Source of the DNA: Ruegeria sp. Alg231-54
GTDB taxonomy: Bacteria > Pseudomonadota > Alphaproteobacteria > Rhodobacterales > Rhodobacteraceae
DNA: 64,000 bases
Reading direction: 5' to 3'
Assembly: GCF_900143525.1 (NCBI RefSeq)
Contig: NZ_FREZ01000005.1
Location: 186,003-250,002 of the forward strand
Position numbers and translations under genes: made by a program. Positions within the stretch are counted from its first letter, which is position 1, and every line of letters begins with the position of its first letter. The notes beneath the pieces were generated by a model. The model did no database searches. It saw only the letters and a list, made by a program, of their open reading frames with translations, and was not told the DNA's origin. Below, in pieces: positions 18,551 through 26,324 of this stretch.

Positions 18551-18784
18551 ATGAGCGACGTCGCAGATCGCGTTAAAAAGATCGTTGTTGAGCACCTGGG
18601 TGTTGAAGAAGACAAAGTGACCGAAAACGCGTCCTTCATCGACGATCTTGGCGCAGACAGCCTGGACACTGTTGAGCTGGTTATGGCCTTCGAAGAAGAG
18701 TTCGGCATCGAAATCCCCGATGACGCAGCCGAGACCATCCAGACATTTGGCGACGCCGTCAAATTCATCTCAGAAGCTTCCTAA
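18551..18784 (+). CDS. acpP: acyl carrier protein
   Basis: A 77-residue acidic four-helix carrier. Phosphopantetheine attachment site is Ser37 in [11 protein letters not shown]. It carries acyl chains for fatty acid, lipid A and possibly AHL synthesis (LuxI uses acyl-ACP). GAGGAA ribosome site precedes ATG 18551. The 209-base gap after fabG contains promoter-like sequence, so acpP may have a strong promoter of its own. A terminator follows at 18806-18839. fabF comes later, after a GNAT and a HisA-like gene, so the usual acpP-fabF adjacency is interrupted. Confidence 0.98.
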   Translation: MSDVADRVKKIVVEHLGVEEDKVTENASFIDDLGADSLDTVELVMAFEEEFGIEIPDDAAETIQTFGDAVKFISEAS

Positions 18785-18805
18785 AGCTTCGAAATAATCA
18801 AAAAG

Positions 18806-18839
18806 CGGCGCTTCCGGGCAACGGAGGCGCCGTTTTTTT
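18806..18839 (+). terminator. terminator of acpP
   Basis: CGGCGCTTCCG (18806-18816) pairs with CGGAGGCGCCG (18822-18832) with one G-T wobble, followed by seven T residues. Confidence 0.92.
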
Positions 18840-18923
18840 GTGCCTTGTTCAATTCTGCCTTGCAAGGTGCCGTATTCGTTCGCAACCTTTTGCCCGAGGC
18901 ACATAATTCAAAGCGGGCAGGGC

Positions 18924-19463
18924 ATGATACGATCCACCCCTATGATCAATACGGCCCGTTTGACGCTGTGCGCCATGCGGCCAGAAGATTTCAACCGGTT
19001 CGCTGAGATTTGGCGCAACCCATGCATCGTGCGACACATCGGCGGCGAGCCACGGTCGCGCGGAGAGGCTTGGGATTCATTCCTTCGAAATGCCGGGCAC
19101 TGGCAAATGGCCGGTTTCGGGCAATGGGCCGTGGTCCAGCAGTCGAATCGCCAGATGGTCGGTCAGGCGGGGTTCTTTTACGGTAACCGTTCGATTGGCG
19201 AGGATTTCGACAGTTTCCCGGAGGCCGGATGGATTCTGGTCCCCGAGGCACAGGGACAGGGATTGGGGCTGGAGGCGGCACAAGCCGCGCATGATTGGTT
19301 TGACCGGATCATGCCCGGTCCGTTGGTCGCGATGGTGAATTCGGCGAACTCGGTCTCGCGCAATCTGGCGGGCAAGCTGGGCTATACCCCGATGCGCGAA
19401 TGTGCGTTCAACGGCAGCGACGTCACGCTTATGCGTCGCAACGGACCGCCGCCGCGACACTGA
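18924..19463 (+). CDS. GNAT-family N-acetyltransferase (RimJ/RimL-like)
   Basis: A 179-residue acetyltransferase, Acetyltransf_3 type. The opening MINTARLTLCAMRPEDFNRFAEIWRN matches the family's TERLxLRP(L/M)xxxD start. The acetyl-CoA loop is seen as GWILVPEAQGQGLGLEAA near residue 110-125, followed by the SRNLAGKLGY motif. Substrate unknown; these enzymes usually acetylate protein N-termini or small amines. Start: ATG 18924 (weak ribosome site) or ATG 18942, which would remove six residues. It sits after the acpP terminator and before the HisA-like gene. Confidence 0.85.
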   Translation: MIRSTPMINTARLTLCAMRPEDFNRFAEIWRNPCIVRHIGGEPRSRGEAWDSFLRNAGHWQMAGFGQWAVVQQSNRQMVGQAGFFYGNRSIGEDFDSFPEAGWILVPEAQGQGLGLEAAQAAHDWFDRIMPGPLVAMVNSANSVSRNLAGKLGYTPMRECAFNGSDVTLMRRNGPPPRH

Positions 19464-19586
19464 CAATTTGAGACTTCCTGAATGCCGCAAACCGGCCGTA
19501 GTTTGCCGATCCTGGTAATAACGGACCGATCTTCCGCGTGTATGGTACTCTGGAATTGCAGAGCGATTGAGCGGAGGAGAATGCTC

Positions 19587-20330
19587 ATGAGGATTTACCC
19601 CACGATGGAATTGCAGAACGGCCGGTGTGTAACACTGGACAAAGGCCGTCTGGACGACGCGATGATCTGGCATGTGAATCCGGCGGACACGGCACGCAGC
19701 TGGTCTGCAGCCGGTGCCATGTGGATGCACCTGACGGATTTCGATGCGATCGAAGGCCGCGATACTAACGCCGAATTGGTCGAGGAAATTATCCGCACGT
19801 CCGAGATGTCGGTGCAACTGGCCGGCGGAATGCGGACACGGGAACAGGTCGAGTACTGGATCGACAAAGGCGCGGGACGGATCGTGATTGGCACACTGGC
19901 GGCTTGGGATCCGAATCTGGTCAAAGAACTGGCCAAGCTTTATCCGGACCAGATCGTTCTGGCCGTGGATGTCTGGCAAGGTCAGGTCATGACTGAAGGC
20001 TGGCGCAGTCAGAGTGCGTTTACGCCCGAAGCGTTTATTCAAGCGTTCGAGGGCACGCCCTTTGCGGCGATTCTGGTGACCGATATTGACAGCGACATCG
20101 AAGACGTCGATGCGCAGTTGGGTCTGATCTCGGGTCTTGCACAGCTGTCACGCACGCCGGTTATTGCCAGCGGTGTCGTTCGGACATCAGATGACATCTC
20201 GCGTCTGGCCTATGTGCACAACATCTCGGGCGCATTGGTTGGGCGGGCTTTGTTCCGCAAAACGATTGACTTGGCAGACGCGCTTAACGTGGCCGAGCAG
20301 GCCCACGAGCCGGTCGCTGAATTCCAGTAA
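19587..20330 (+). CDS. HisA-like TIM-barrel isomerase paralogue
   Basis: 247 residues resembling HisA, the ProFAR isomerase of histidine synthesis. The whole barrel is present: GRCVTLDKGR near residue 12, LAGGMRT near 80, IVIGTLAAWDPNL near 98, VLAVDVWQGQVMTEGW near 128 and the phosphate loops VIASGVVRTSDD and SGALVGRALF. The first catalytic Asp of HisA (Asp8) is Glu8 here (PTMELQ); the second (in LAVDV) is kept. No other his genes are nearby; it lies between a GNAT gene and fabF. Start ATG 19587 has GGAGGAG 7 bases upstream. It may be a specialised paralogue rather than the housekeeping HisA. Confidence 0.75.
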   Translation: MRIYPTMELQNGRCVTLDKGRLDDAMIWHVNPADTARSWSAAGAMWMHLTDFDAIEGRDTNAELVEEIIRTSEMSVQLAGGMRTREQVEYWIDKGAGRIVIGTLAAWDPNLVKELAKLYPDQIVLAVDVWQGQVMTEGWRSQSAFTPEAFIQAFEGTPFAAILVTDIDSDIEDVDAQLGLISGLAQLSRTPVIASGVVRTSDDISRLAYVHNISGALVGRALFRKTIDLADALNVAEQAHEPVAEFQ

Positions 20331-20347
20331 TCCTGTCTTGCACGTCA

Positions 20348-20394
20348 TTGCCCCGGCCTTTCAATTCCGTGAAAGGGCCGGGGCAATTTGTTTT
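20348..20394 (+). terminator. terminator of the HisA-like gene
   Basis: A long hairpin with arms 20348-20363 and 20370-20386 (TTGCCCCGGCC / GGCCGGGGCAA core, one bulged G), followed by TTTGTTTT. It insulates the HisA-like gene from fabF. Confidence 0.85.
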
Positions 20395-20522
20395 GGTACA
20401 AGCCGCACAGACGGACCGTCCGGCGAAATGGTGCCGGGTGGGAATGTGCCGTTGCTCTTGCCCCCGGACCCCGGGCCGGGGTATGAGCGGTTCTCAAATA
20501 GGAAGCAGGCAAGAGGCATTTC

Positions 20523-21788
20523 ATGCGCAGAGTCGTTGTAACCGGTCTGGGATTGGTCACTCCTTTGGCCAGCGGGGTCGAGAAATCTTGGTCGCGGCTG
20601 TTGGATGGGGAATCCGGCGCGGGCCCGATCACGAAATTTGATGCCGAAGCAAGCGGTGTCACCACGACCTATGCCTGCGAAGTTCCGCGCGGCGATGGAA
20701 CTGAAGGGACATTCAATCCCAACGATTGGTTGTCGCCAAAAGAGCAACGCAAGATCGAAGACTTTATCCTGTATTCGATCGCTGCCGCTGACATGGCTTG
20801 TCAGGATGCAAACTGGCTGCCCGAGGATGAAGAGGACCGCCTGCGTACAGGTGTCCTGATCGGATCGGGTATCGGCGGGCTGGGCTCTATTGCTGAAACG
20901 GCGAACCTGATCCGCGACAAAGGTCCGCGCCGTGTATCGCCGTTCTTTATCCCAGGCGCACTGATCAATCTGGCGTCCGGTCAGGTTTCGATCCGCCACG
21001 GGTTCAAGGGCCCCAACCACTCGGTCGTGACGGCTTGTTCGACAGGTGCGCATGCAATCGGCGACGCCAGCCGCATCATTCGCGCAGGCGACGCGGAAGT
21101 CATGGTTGCTGGTGGCGGCGAAGGCTGCATCTGCGAGATCGGTATCGCTGGCTTTAACGCGTGCAAGGCGCTGTCGACCAAATATGCCGACGATCCGAAG
21201 AAAGCCAGCCGCCCATATGACGTGGATCGTGACGGCTTTGTCATGGGCGAGGGCGCAGGCATCGTGGTTCTGGAAGAATACGAGCACGCCAATGCGCGCG
21301 GTGCGAAGATCTATGCCGAAGTACTGGGTTACGGCATGTCCGGCGACGCTTATCACATCACTGCACCGTCCGAGGATGGTGATGGCGCTGAGCGTTCCAT
21401 GAAGGCCGCATTGCGCAGCGCCGGTTTGGAGCCTTCGGATCTGGACTATATCAACGCGCATGGCACATCGACCATGGCGGATACGATCGAACTGGGCGCA
21501 GTTGAGCGCCTGTTAGGTGATCACGCCAGCAAGGCTACCATGACCTCGACCAAATCGGCCACCGGTCACCTTTTGGGTGCGGCGGGCGCTATCGAGGCTA
21601 TTTTCTCGATCCTGGCGATCCGTGATCAGGTGGCTCCGCCGACGATCAATCTGGATAACCCAGCCGTTGAAACTCCGATTGATCTGGCACCCAACGCCAA
21701 GCGTGAGCGTGAGATCAATGTGGCGTTGTCGAATTCGTTCGGCTTTGGCGGCACCAATGCCAGCGTGATCTTCGGAAAGGTCAGCTAA
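20523..21788 (+). CDS. fabF: 3-oxoacyl-ACP synthase II
   Basis: Condenses acyl-ACP with malonyl-ACP; 421 residues, normal for FabF/KAS II. Thiolase-fold active site: Cys in VVTACSTGAHAIG, His in NAHGTSTMADT and Lys/His in TKSATGHLLGAAGA. The N-terminus MRRVVVTGLGLVTPLASGVE is canonical. AGGCAAGAGG precedes the ATG. Its TAA stop abuts the mltG ATG directly, so fabF and mltG are co-translated. Confidence 0.97.
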   Translation: MRRVVVTGLGLVTPLASGVEKSWSRLLDGESGAGPITKFDAEASGVTTTYACEVPRGDGTEGTFNPNDWLSPKEQRKIEDFILYSIAAADMACQDANWLPEDEEDRLRTGVLIGSGIGGLGSIAETANLIRDKGPRRVSPFFIPGALINLASGQVSIRHGFKGPNHSVVTACSTGAHAIGDASRIIRAGDAEVMVAGGGEGCICEIGIAGFNACKALSTKYADDPKKASRPYDVDRDGFVMGEGAGIVVLEEYEHANARGAKIYAEVLGYGMSGDAYHITAPSEDGDGAERSMKAALRSAGLEPSDLDYINAHGTSTMADTIELGAVERLLGDHASKATMTSTKSATGHLLGAAGAIEAIFSILAIRDQVAPPTINLDNPAVETPIDLAPNAKREREINVALSNSFGFGGTNASVIFGKVS

Positions 21789-22949
21789 ATGTTGCGGGCT
21801 CTTGCTTCGAACGCGCTGACTCTGCTGATTGTAGGCTTGTTCCTAATGGGCGGGCTGGTTGTGTGGGGGCAGTCGCAATACAAGGCCGAGGGTCCGCTGG
21901 AATCCGCCATGTGCCTGCAGGTCAGAAGCGGGTCGAATATGACCCGTGTCAGCCAAGAGCTTGAAGATGACGGAGCCATCAGCAGCGCCATGATCTTTCG
22001 CATGGCGGCGGACTACACGGATAAATCGCAGCAACTGAAAGCCGGTAGCTTTCTGGTGCGCGAAGGTGCGTCGATGGAGCAGATCATCGATGAGATCACC
22101 AGCAGCGGTGCCAGCACCTGCGGGTCCGAGATTGAATACCGTATCGGTGTCACGCGCATCCAGACCCGGGTACGCGAGTTGGACCCGGCAACGCTGGAAT
22201 TTGTCGAGATCGCATCGTTTGATGTGACCGACGAGGAAATTCCTGCCGAATACGGTCAGAAGCGCGAAGAGGCCGATACCCGATACCGTGTGTCCGTTGC
22301 CGAGGGCGTGACCTCTTGGCAGGTGGCGCAAGGCTTGCAGGCGATTGAACCGCTGACAGGTGAGATTGCCGAGATCCCGGCCGAAGGGATGTTGGCGCCT
22401 GACAGCTATGATTTGGCACTGGGTGATGACCGGACGGCCGTTCTGCAGGCGATGCAAGACAAGCAACAATTGCGCATCAACGCAGTGTGGGAGAACCGCC
22501 AAGGCGACCTTCCCATCAGCAGCCCAGAGGAAATGCTGATCCTTGCGTCGATCATCGAAAAGGAAACCGGTGTTCCCAATGAACGCGGGCAGGTCGCAAG
22601 CGTCTTTGTGAACCGGCTTGAGCAAGGCATGAAGCTGCAGACTGACCCGACGGTCATCTATGGCGTCACCAAGGGTCAAGGCACGCTGGGGCGCGGTCTG
22701 CGTCGCAGTGAGCTGCGCCGTGCAACGCCTTGGAATACTTATGTGATAGACGGTTTGCCGCCGACACCCATTGCCAACCCAGGTCTGGCCAGCCTTGAGG
22801 CTGCCGTTGCCCCGGAAGAGACCAACTTTGTCTTCTTTGTTGCGGATGGCACCGGGGGGCACGCATTCGCGGAAACCTTGCAGGAACACAATCGGAACGT
22901 CGCCAAGTGGCGTGAGATTGAGGCAGAGAGAAACAGCTCAAGCAACTAA
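21789..22949 (+). CDS. mltG: endolytic transglycosylase MltG
   Basis: A 386-residue inner-membrane protein that cuts nascent glycan strands and helps set chain length. A single N-terminal membrane anchor (~7-27) precedes a LysM-like region (~45-90). The YceG catalytic domain follows, with the signature LASIIEKETGVPNERGQVASVFVNRL (catalytic Glu in IEKETG, near residue 258) and LQTDPTVIYG. The C-terminal PTPIANPGLASLEAA also matches. It begins right after the fabF stop codon, an arrangement shared by many proteobacteria near fabF/pabC/tmk. Terminator follows at 22951-22982. Confidence 0.95.
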   Translation: MLRALASNALTLLIVGLFLMGGLVVWGQSQYKAEGPLESAMCLQVRSGSNMTRVSQELEDDGAISSAMIFRMAADYTDKSQQLKAGSFLVREGASMEQIIDEITSSGASTCGSEIEYRIGVTRIQTRVRELDPATLEFVEIASFDVTDEEIPAEYGQKREEADTRYRVSVAEGVTSWQVAQGLQAIEPLTGEIAEIPAEGMLAPDSYDLALGDDRTAVLQAMQDKQQLRINAVWENRQGDLPISSPEEMLILASIIEKETGVPNERGQVASVFVNRLEQGMKLQTDPTVIYGVTKGQGTLGRGLRRSELRRATPWNTYVIDGLPPTPIANPGLASLEAAVAPEETNFVFFVADGTGGHAFAETLQEHNRNVAKWREIEAERNSSSN

Positions 22950-22950
22950 G

Positions 22951-22982
22951 AAAAAGGCCGCGTCGAAAAACGCGGCCTTTTT
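22951..22982. terminator. bidirectional terminator between mltG and rhlE
   Basis: AAAAAGGCCGCG (22951-22962) pairs perfectly with CGCGGCCTTTTT (22971-22982). T-tracts exist on both strands, so it can end both convergent genes. Confidence 0.93.
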
Positions 22983-22990
22983 TCTTTTTG

Positions 22991-24247
22991 TCATGCGGCG
23001 GGACGTCCGCGTGGACGACGACGTTTCGAAAACGCGGGCTTCGATGTCGAATTTGCCCCCTGCGGTTTTCGTCCCCGGAACCCTCCGCGATTGCGGGTTT
23101 TCTTGGGTTCGGAAAATTCGGGCATGGTGCCGCTGGCGACCGGAATTTCGATCTTCATCAGCTTCTGAATCTGGCGCAGCTGATCCACCTCGTCCGGTGA
23201 GCAAAATGCGATTGCTTCACCTTCGCGACCAGCACGGGCTGTGCGCCCGATACGGTGGACATAGTTGTCGGGCACCTCGGGCAGGTCATAGTTGATCACA
23301 TAGGCAACACCTGGAATGTCGATGCCACGCGCGGCCACGTCGGTCGCGACCAATACGTTGATCTCTCCGGCCCGGAACGCCTTGATTGCGCGGTCGCGTT
23401 GTCCCTGGCTTTTGTTGCCGTGGATTGAGGCCGCGTTGAAACCATCGGCCACAAGGCCTTTCATCAGTTTCTCGGCACCGTGTTTGGTACGGGAAAACAC
23501 CAAGGTCAGAGCTTCCATGTCAGCGGACAGAATTTCGCGGAGTTTCCGCGGTTTGCCGGCCCTATCGACGAAATGCACAGACTGCGTGATCTTGTCAGCC
23601 GCTTTACCTGGAGGCGAGACCTGCACCCGCTGTGGGTTGGTCAGATAGGATTGGCTGAGTTCCTCCATCTGCTTCGGCATAGTGGCCGAAAACAGCATGG
23701 TTTGACGCGGCGTGCCCAGCTTGGGTGCGATTTTGCGCAGGGCGTGGATAAAACCCATGTCCAGCATCTGGTCGGCCTCATCCAGTACAAGATGTCGCAC
23801 CGAGCCGAGGTCAACAGCACCACGTTCCATCAGGTCGATCAAACGCCCGGGCGTGGCGACCAGAATGTCGGTGCCGCGCGACAGGAACGAAATCTGTCTG
23901 CCGATCGACTGGCCACCGACGACGGTGGCCACGCGCAGCTTGGTCTTGTCGGTCAGGTTGCGCAGGCTATCCGCGATCTGGTTGACCAGCTCGCGGGTGG
24001 GGGCAAGGATCAGCGCCTTGGCGGTTTTGGGCGCGGGCTTGCCGGACTGCGCCAACAAGTGGTCGATCAGCGGCAGCCCGAAGGCCAGCGTCTTACCGGT
24101 GCCGGTCTGCGCCAGGCCCAGGATGTCGTGACCGTTCAGCGCCAGCGGGATGGCCTGGTTCTGAATAGGGGTCGGTTGTGAGAAATTGGCACGTTTCAGT
24201 GCATCGTTGAGGGCTGGTGCAAGACCCAGCATGTCGAAGTCGAACAA
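22991..24247 (-). CDS. DEAD-box RNA helicase (RhlE-type)
   Basis: ATP-dependent RNA remodelling, likely in ribosome assembly or cold adaptation. 418 residues with all motifs: AQTGTGKT (I), PTRELVNQI (Ia), VLDEADQML (II), FSATMP (III), and HRIGRTARAG (VI). The C-terminal ~45 residues are basic and Gly/Arg-rich (NRGGFRGRKPQG), a typical RNA-binding tail. I choose the TTG at 24247 because AAGGA lies about 7 bases upstream and the protein then begins (M)FDFDMLGLAP, the common family start. A longer frame to TTG 24271 lacks support. It converges on mltG. Confidence 0.93.
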   Translation of the reverse strand: MFDFDMLGLAPALNDALKRANFSQPTPIQNQAIPLALNGHDILGLAQTGTGKTLAFGLPLIDHLLAQSGKPAPKTAKALILAPTRELVNQIADSLRNLTDKTKLRVATVVGGQSIGRQISFLSRGTDILVATPGRLIDLMERGAVDLGSVRHLVLDEADQMLDMGFIHALRKIAPKLGTPRQTMLFSATMPKQMEELSQSYLTNPQRVQVSPPGKAADKITQSVHFVDRAGKPRKLREILSADMEALTLVFSRTKHGAEKLMKGLVADGFNAASIHGNKSQGQRDRAIKAFRAGEINVLVATDVAARGIDIPGVAYVINYDLPEVPDNYVHRIGRTARAGREGEAIAFCSPDEVDQLRQIQKLMKIEIPVASGTMPEFSEPKKTRNRGGFRGRKPQGANSTSKPAFSKRRRPRGRPAA

Positions 24248-24418
24248 ATAACTATCCTTTGTAATCCGCAAGGCGATAGCCGTACGGACAAGACGTGTCT
24301 GGCCACGCAGCGCGTGACCGGCAGGGTTTCCGCTAAACCTCGGGACGTGCAGGCGAACCCTGCGCCATCTGGCGTCGCGTCAAGAACCCTGCGTGAATGG
24401 GAACTAGGAGAAGTAGTG

Positions 24419-24514
24419 ATGCGCTGTGGGGTCTGCTGCGACCGTCAATGCTCACGCGTCAGCGCTGTCTTAAGGTGGCACATGCTAGTTTTGTTAACAA
24501 TTGTCAAGGCATGA
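24419..24514 (+). CDS. tiny cysteine-rich reading frame (leader-peptide candidate 1)
   Basis: A 31-codon frame with AGGAG 8 bases before ATG. It encodes four Cys in the first 11 residues (MRCGVCCDRQCS...) and ends in a hydrophobic stretch (MLVLLTIVKA). Its TGA stop overlaps the ATG of a second small frame (ATGA at 24511-24514), so the two could be translationally coupled. It lies in the 446-base gap 24248-24693, downstream of the divergent helicase start and before the acylase-like gene. It may be a regulatory leader peptide or a metal-binding micropeptide; it may also be chance. Confidence 0.35.
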   Translation: MRCGVCCDRQCSRVSAVLRWHMLVLLTIVKA

Positions 24515-24627
24515 ATTGCGAAGTGGGAACATGTACCTGCTGCGGCCGTCAGAGAACGGATTGTTCAAATAGAAAAACCTTGTCCGGCCGGGCTTTAAAA
24601 TCGCGAGGTGCTTCTTGGCTTTCATAA
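24511..24627 (+). CDS. tiny cysteine-rich reading frame (leader-peptide candidate 2)
   Basis: A 38-codon frame overlapping the first small frame by ATGA. It has five Cys among residues 3-18 (MNCEVGTCTCCGRQRTDCS) and a basic tail. The stretch encoding CCGRQ matches the CCDRQ stretch of the first frame at 14 of 15 bases (24433-24447 versus 24537-24551), so the pair looks like an internal duplication. It ends 66 bases before the acylase-like gene. Coding status is unproven. Confidence 0.3.
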   Translation: MNCEVGTCTCCGRQRTDCSNRKTLSGRALKSRGASWLS

Positions 24628-24693
24628 CATCGGTAAATATCCGATCCTTAGGGGAGATGATTTTTTGTGTATTACCAAAAAAGGAATCCATAA

Positions 24694-25734
24694 ATGTGCG
24701 TGAAAATACTTGTAGCTTCCACTTTGACCGTGGTTCTAGCCGCGTCTTCAGCAATTGCACGCTCTAGGATCGTCTATGAAACGGCAGACGGATCCTTCCT
24801 CACGGGGAGGACGCTTGACTGGTTCGAAGATACTTCAACAGATATTTGGGCCTTCCCGCGGGGCATGGACCGTGACGGTGGTGCCGGAGAGAATTCGGTC
24901 GAATGGACATCCAAATACGGTTCTGTCGTGGCAACGATCTATGACGGAGCAACTGTTGACGGCATGAATGATGGCGGGCTGGTCGGCAATGCTCTCTATC
25001 TTGCCGAAGCGGATTACGGGACGGAAAATGCCGGAGACAAACCTCTCATTTCTGTTGGAGGGTGGTTGCAGTATTTTCTGGATAACCTTGCAACAGGTGA
25101 AGAAGCCGTTGCAGCTATGGAGCAAGAGCCATTTGTGATTGTAGCGCCGATGTTGCCCAGCGGACATGAGGCAGGGGGGCATATTGCGCTTTCTGATGCG
25201 TCTGGTGACAGTGCAATATTCGAGTATCTCGATGGCGAGTTGGTTATCCACCATGGCCGCGAATTTACTGTCATGACGAACTCTCCTACTTTTAACGAAC
25301 AACTCGCTATCACCACTTATTGGGGTGAAGTTAACGGTCTTTCGTTTTTGCCCGGAACCCATCGGTCTTCCGACCGGTTTGCGCGGTTGAGTTGGAATCT
25401 GAATGCCGTTCTCTCGTTCGAAGACAAAAACGATGCGACGGCAGCGGTGTTCTCTCTTGTGCGATCAATTTCCGTACCATTTGGTGTGACGGACCCGGAG
25501 CGCCCAAACATCGCATCAACAACCTGGCGTACGGTCGCTGATCATGAGCTGGGTCGTTACTACTATGAGAGCGTGTTCAGCCCAACATTGTTTTGGGTGG
25601 ATATCGAAAATCTTGATCTCTCCGATGGGGCTTCTACCCTGAAACTGGAACTTGGCGAAAAGCCCATCCTTGCGGGCGAGGTTTCGGCCAGCTTTGAACC
25701 CTCCGAGCCATTTCTTTTTCTCGGCGGTACGTAA
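24694..25734 (+). CDS. penicillin-V-acylase/choloylglycine-hydrolase-like protein lacking its nucleophile Cys
   Basis: 346 residues, exported (signal peptide ~1-22, ending SSAIA). It follows the Ntn-hydrolase family of periplasmic penicillin V acylases closely: WAFPRGMDRDG, NSVEWTSKYGSVVATIYD, DGMNDGGL, SGDSAIFEYLDG, MTNSPTFNEQL, FLPGTHRSSDRF, NIASTTWRTV and FWVDIENL. Active enzymes begin the mature chain with Cys-Thr/Ser-Arg; here that position is Arg23 (CGC, where TGC would be Cys). The supporting Arg/Asp (GRTLDW) and Asn (MTNSP) are kept. So it is likely inactive as a classic Cys hydrolase, recently mutated or repurposed. Gram-negative relatives can cleave AHLs. GGAA ribosome site at about 24682; no operon partner. 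Confidence 0.8.
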   Translation: MCVKILVASTLTVVLAASSAIARSRIVYETADGSFLTGRTLDWFEDTSTDIWAFPRGMDRDGGAGENSVEWTSKYGSVVATIYDGATVDGMNDGGLVGNALYLAEADYGTENAGDKPLISVGGWLQYFLDNLATGEEAVAAMEQEPFVIVAPMLPSGHEAGGHIALSDASGDSAIFEYLDGELVIHHGREFTVMTNSPTFNEQLAITTYWGEVNGLSFLPGTHRSSDRFARLSWNLNAVLSFEDKNDATAAVFSLVRSISVPFGVTDPERPNIASTTWRTVADHELGRYYYESVFSPTLFWVDIENLDLSDGASTLKLELGEKPILAGEVSASFEPSEPFLFLGGT

Positions 25735-25821
25735 CGTTGTAATCACGGAGCTCAACCACTGACGCCCGTCTGCCACATGGCCCTATCAGTAAAGGTCTCT
25801 TAACTATCAGCGCACGTTACC

Positions 25822-25844
25822 CGTTGCGCCGTTGTTGCGCAACG
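25822..25844. promoter_or_regulatory. inverted repeat upstream of the GTA promoter
   Basis: CGTTGCGC (25822-25829) and GCGCAACG (25837-25844) are perfect arms with a 7-base spacer, ending 2 bases before a -35 element. The position suits an activator site. A GTA activator such as GafA is a candidate by context only. Confidence 0.5.
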
Positions 25845-25846
25845 CA

Positions 25847-25875
25847 TTGACTTTGCGGACTTTCTCGCGTATAAG
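25847..25875 (+). promoter_or_regulatory. sigma-70-like promoter of the GTA cluster
   Basis: TTGACT (25847-25852), a 17-base spacer and TATAAG (25870-25875) give a near-consensus promoter about 87 bases before ORFg1. Confidence 0.65.
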
Positions 25876-25901
25876 TTGTGTCATGCTAGAAGAGGTGGGC
25901 G

Positions 25902-25932
25902 ACGGCCCCGGGGCGACCCGGTGGCCGTTTTT
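25902..25932 (+). terminator. terminator-like hairpin in the GTA leader
   Basis: ACGGCC plus CCGGG (25902-25912) can pair with CCCGG plus GGCCGT (25917-25928), directly followed by T residues. It lies between the promoter and ORFg1, so it could act as an attenuator that must be read through. Confidence 0.55.
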
Positions 25933-25961
25933 CGTTTCTCTCGTGCGGAGATCACTCACGC

Positions 25962-26324
25962 ATGAGGTCACAGGCACACATGACTTTGATTACCCCGGAA
26001 GAGCGGATGTCCCAGACGGCTGATTTGTTGCAGTCGCTTGAGAGATCCATTCGCGATCTGCGCCAAGCAGCGGAAGAACTGCGCAGGCAGATCGGTGCCG
26101 GGGAGGATGCAGATCTTGCTGGTTCAGCCAAGCAACTCGGGCAGTTAGAGGGGCTGATCCGAAGTTGTCAGAAAGTGGAGACAAGCTTTGTCGAACAACA
26201 TCACAGACAAGCCGGAATTGCCCAAGGGGGATATGCGCTCGACCTTGAGAGCGCTCGATTTGAGATTGGGTGCAGGCTGGCTCGCCTCCGCGCCTGCTGC
26301 GGTTCGGGACAGATTTCTGAGTGA
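25962..26324 (+). CDS. GTA ORFg1-like protein (putative small terminase subunit)
   Basis: A 120-residue protein at the head of the GTA cluster. It is helical and charged, with a predicted coiled coil (~residues 18-55, LLQSLERSIRDLRQAAEELRRQI) and a Cys/Arg-rich end (EIGCRLARLRACCGSG). Size, position and coiled coil match ORFg1, proposed as TerS in Rhodobacter capsulatus GTA. GGAG lies 11 bases before ATG 25962; ATG 25980 would shorten it by six residues. Its 3' end overlaps the terminase gene by 137 bases in another frame, and the C-terminal region keeps the GYALDLE...RFEIG pattern, so both frames seem to be used. Confidence 0.65.
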   Translation: MRSQAHMTLITPEERMSQTADLLQSLERSIRDLRQAAEELRRQIGAGEDADLAGSAKQLGQLEGLIRSCQKVETSFVEQHHRQAGIAQGGYALDLESARFEIGCRLARLRACCGSGQISE

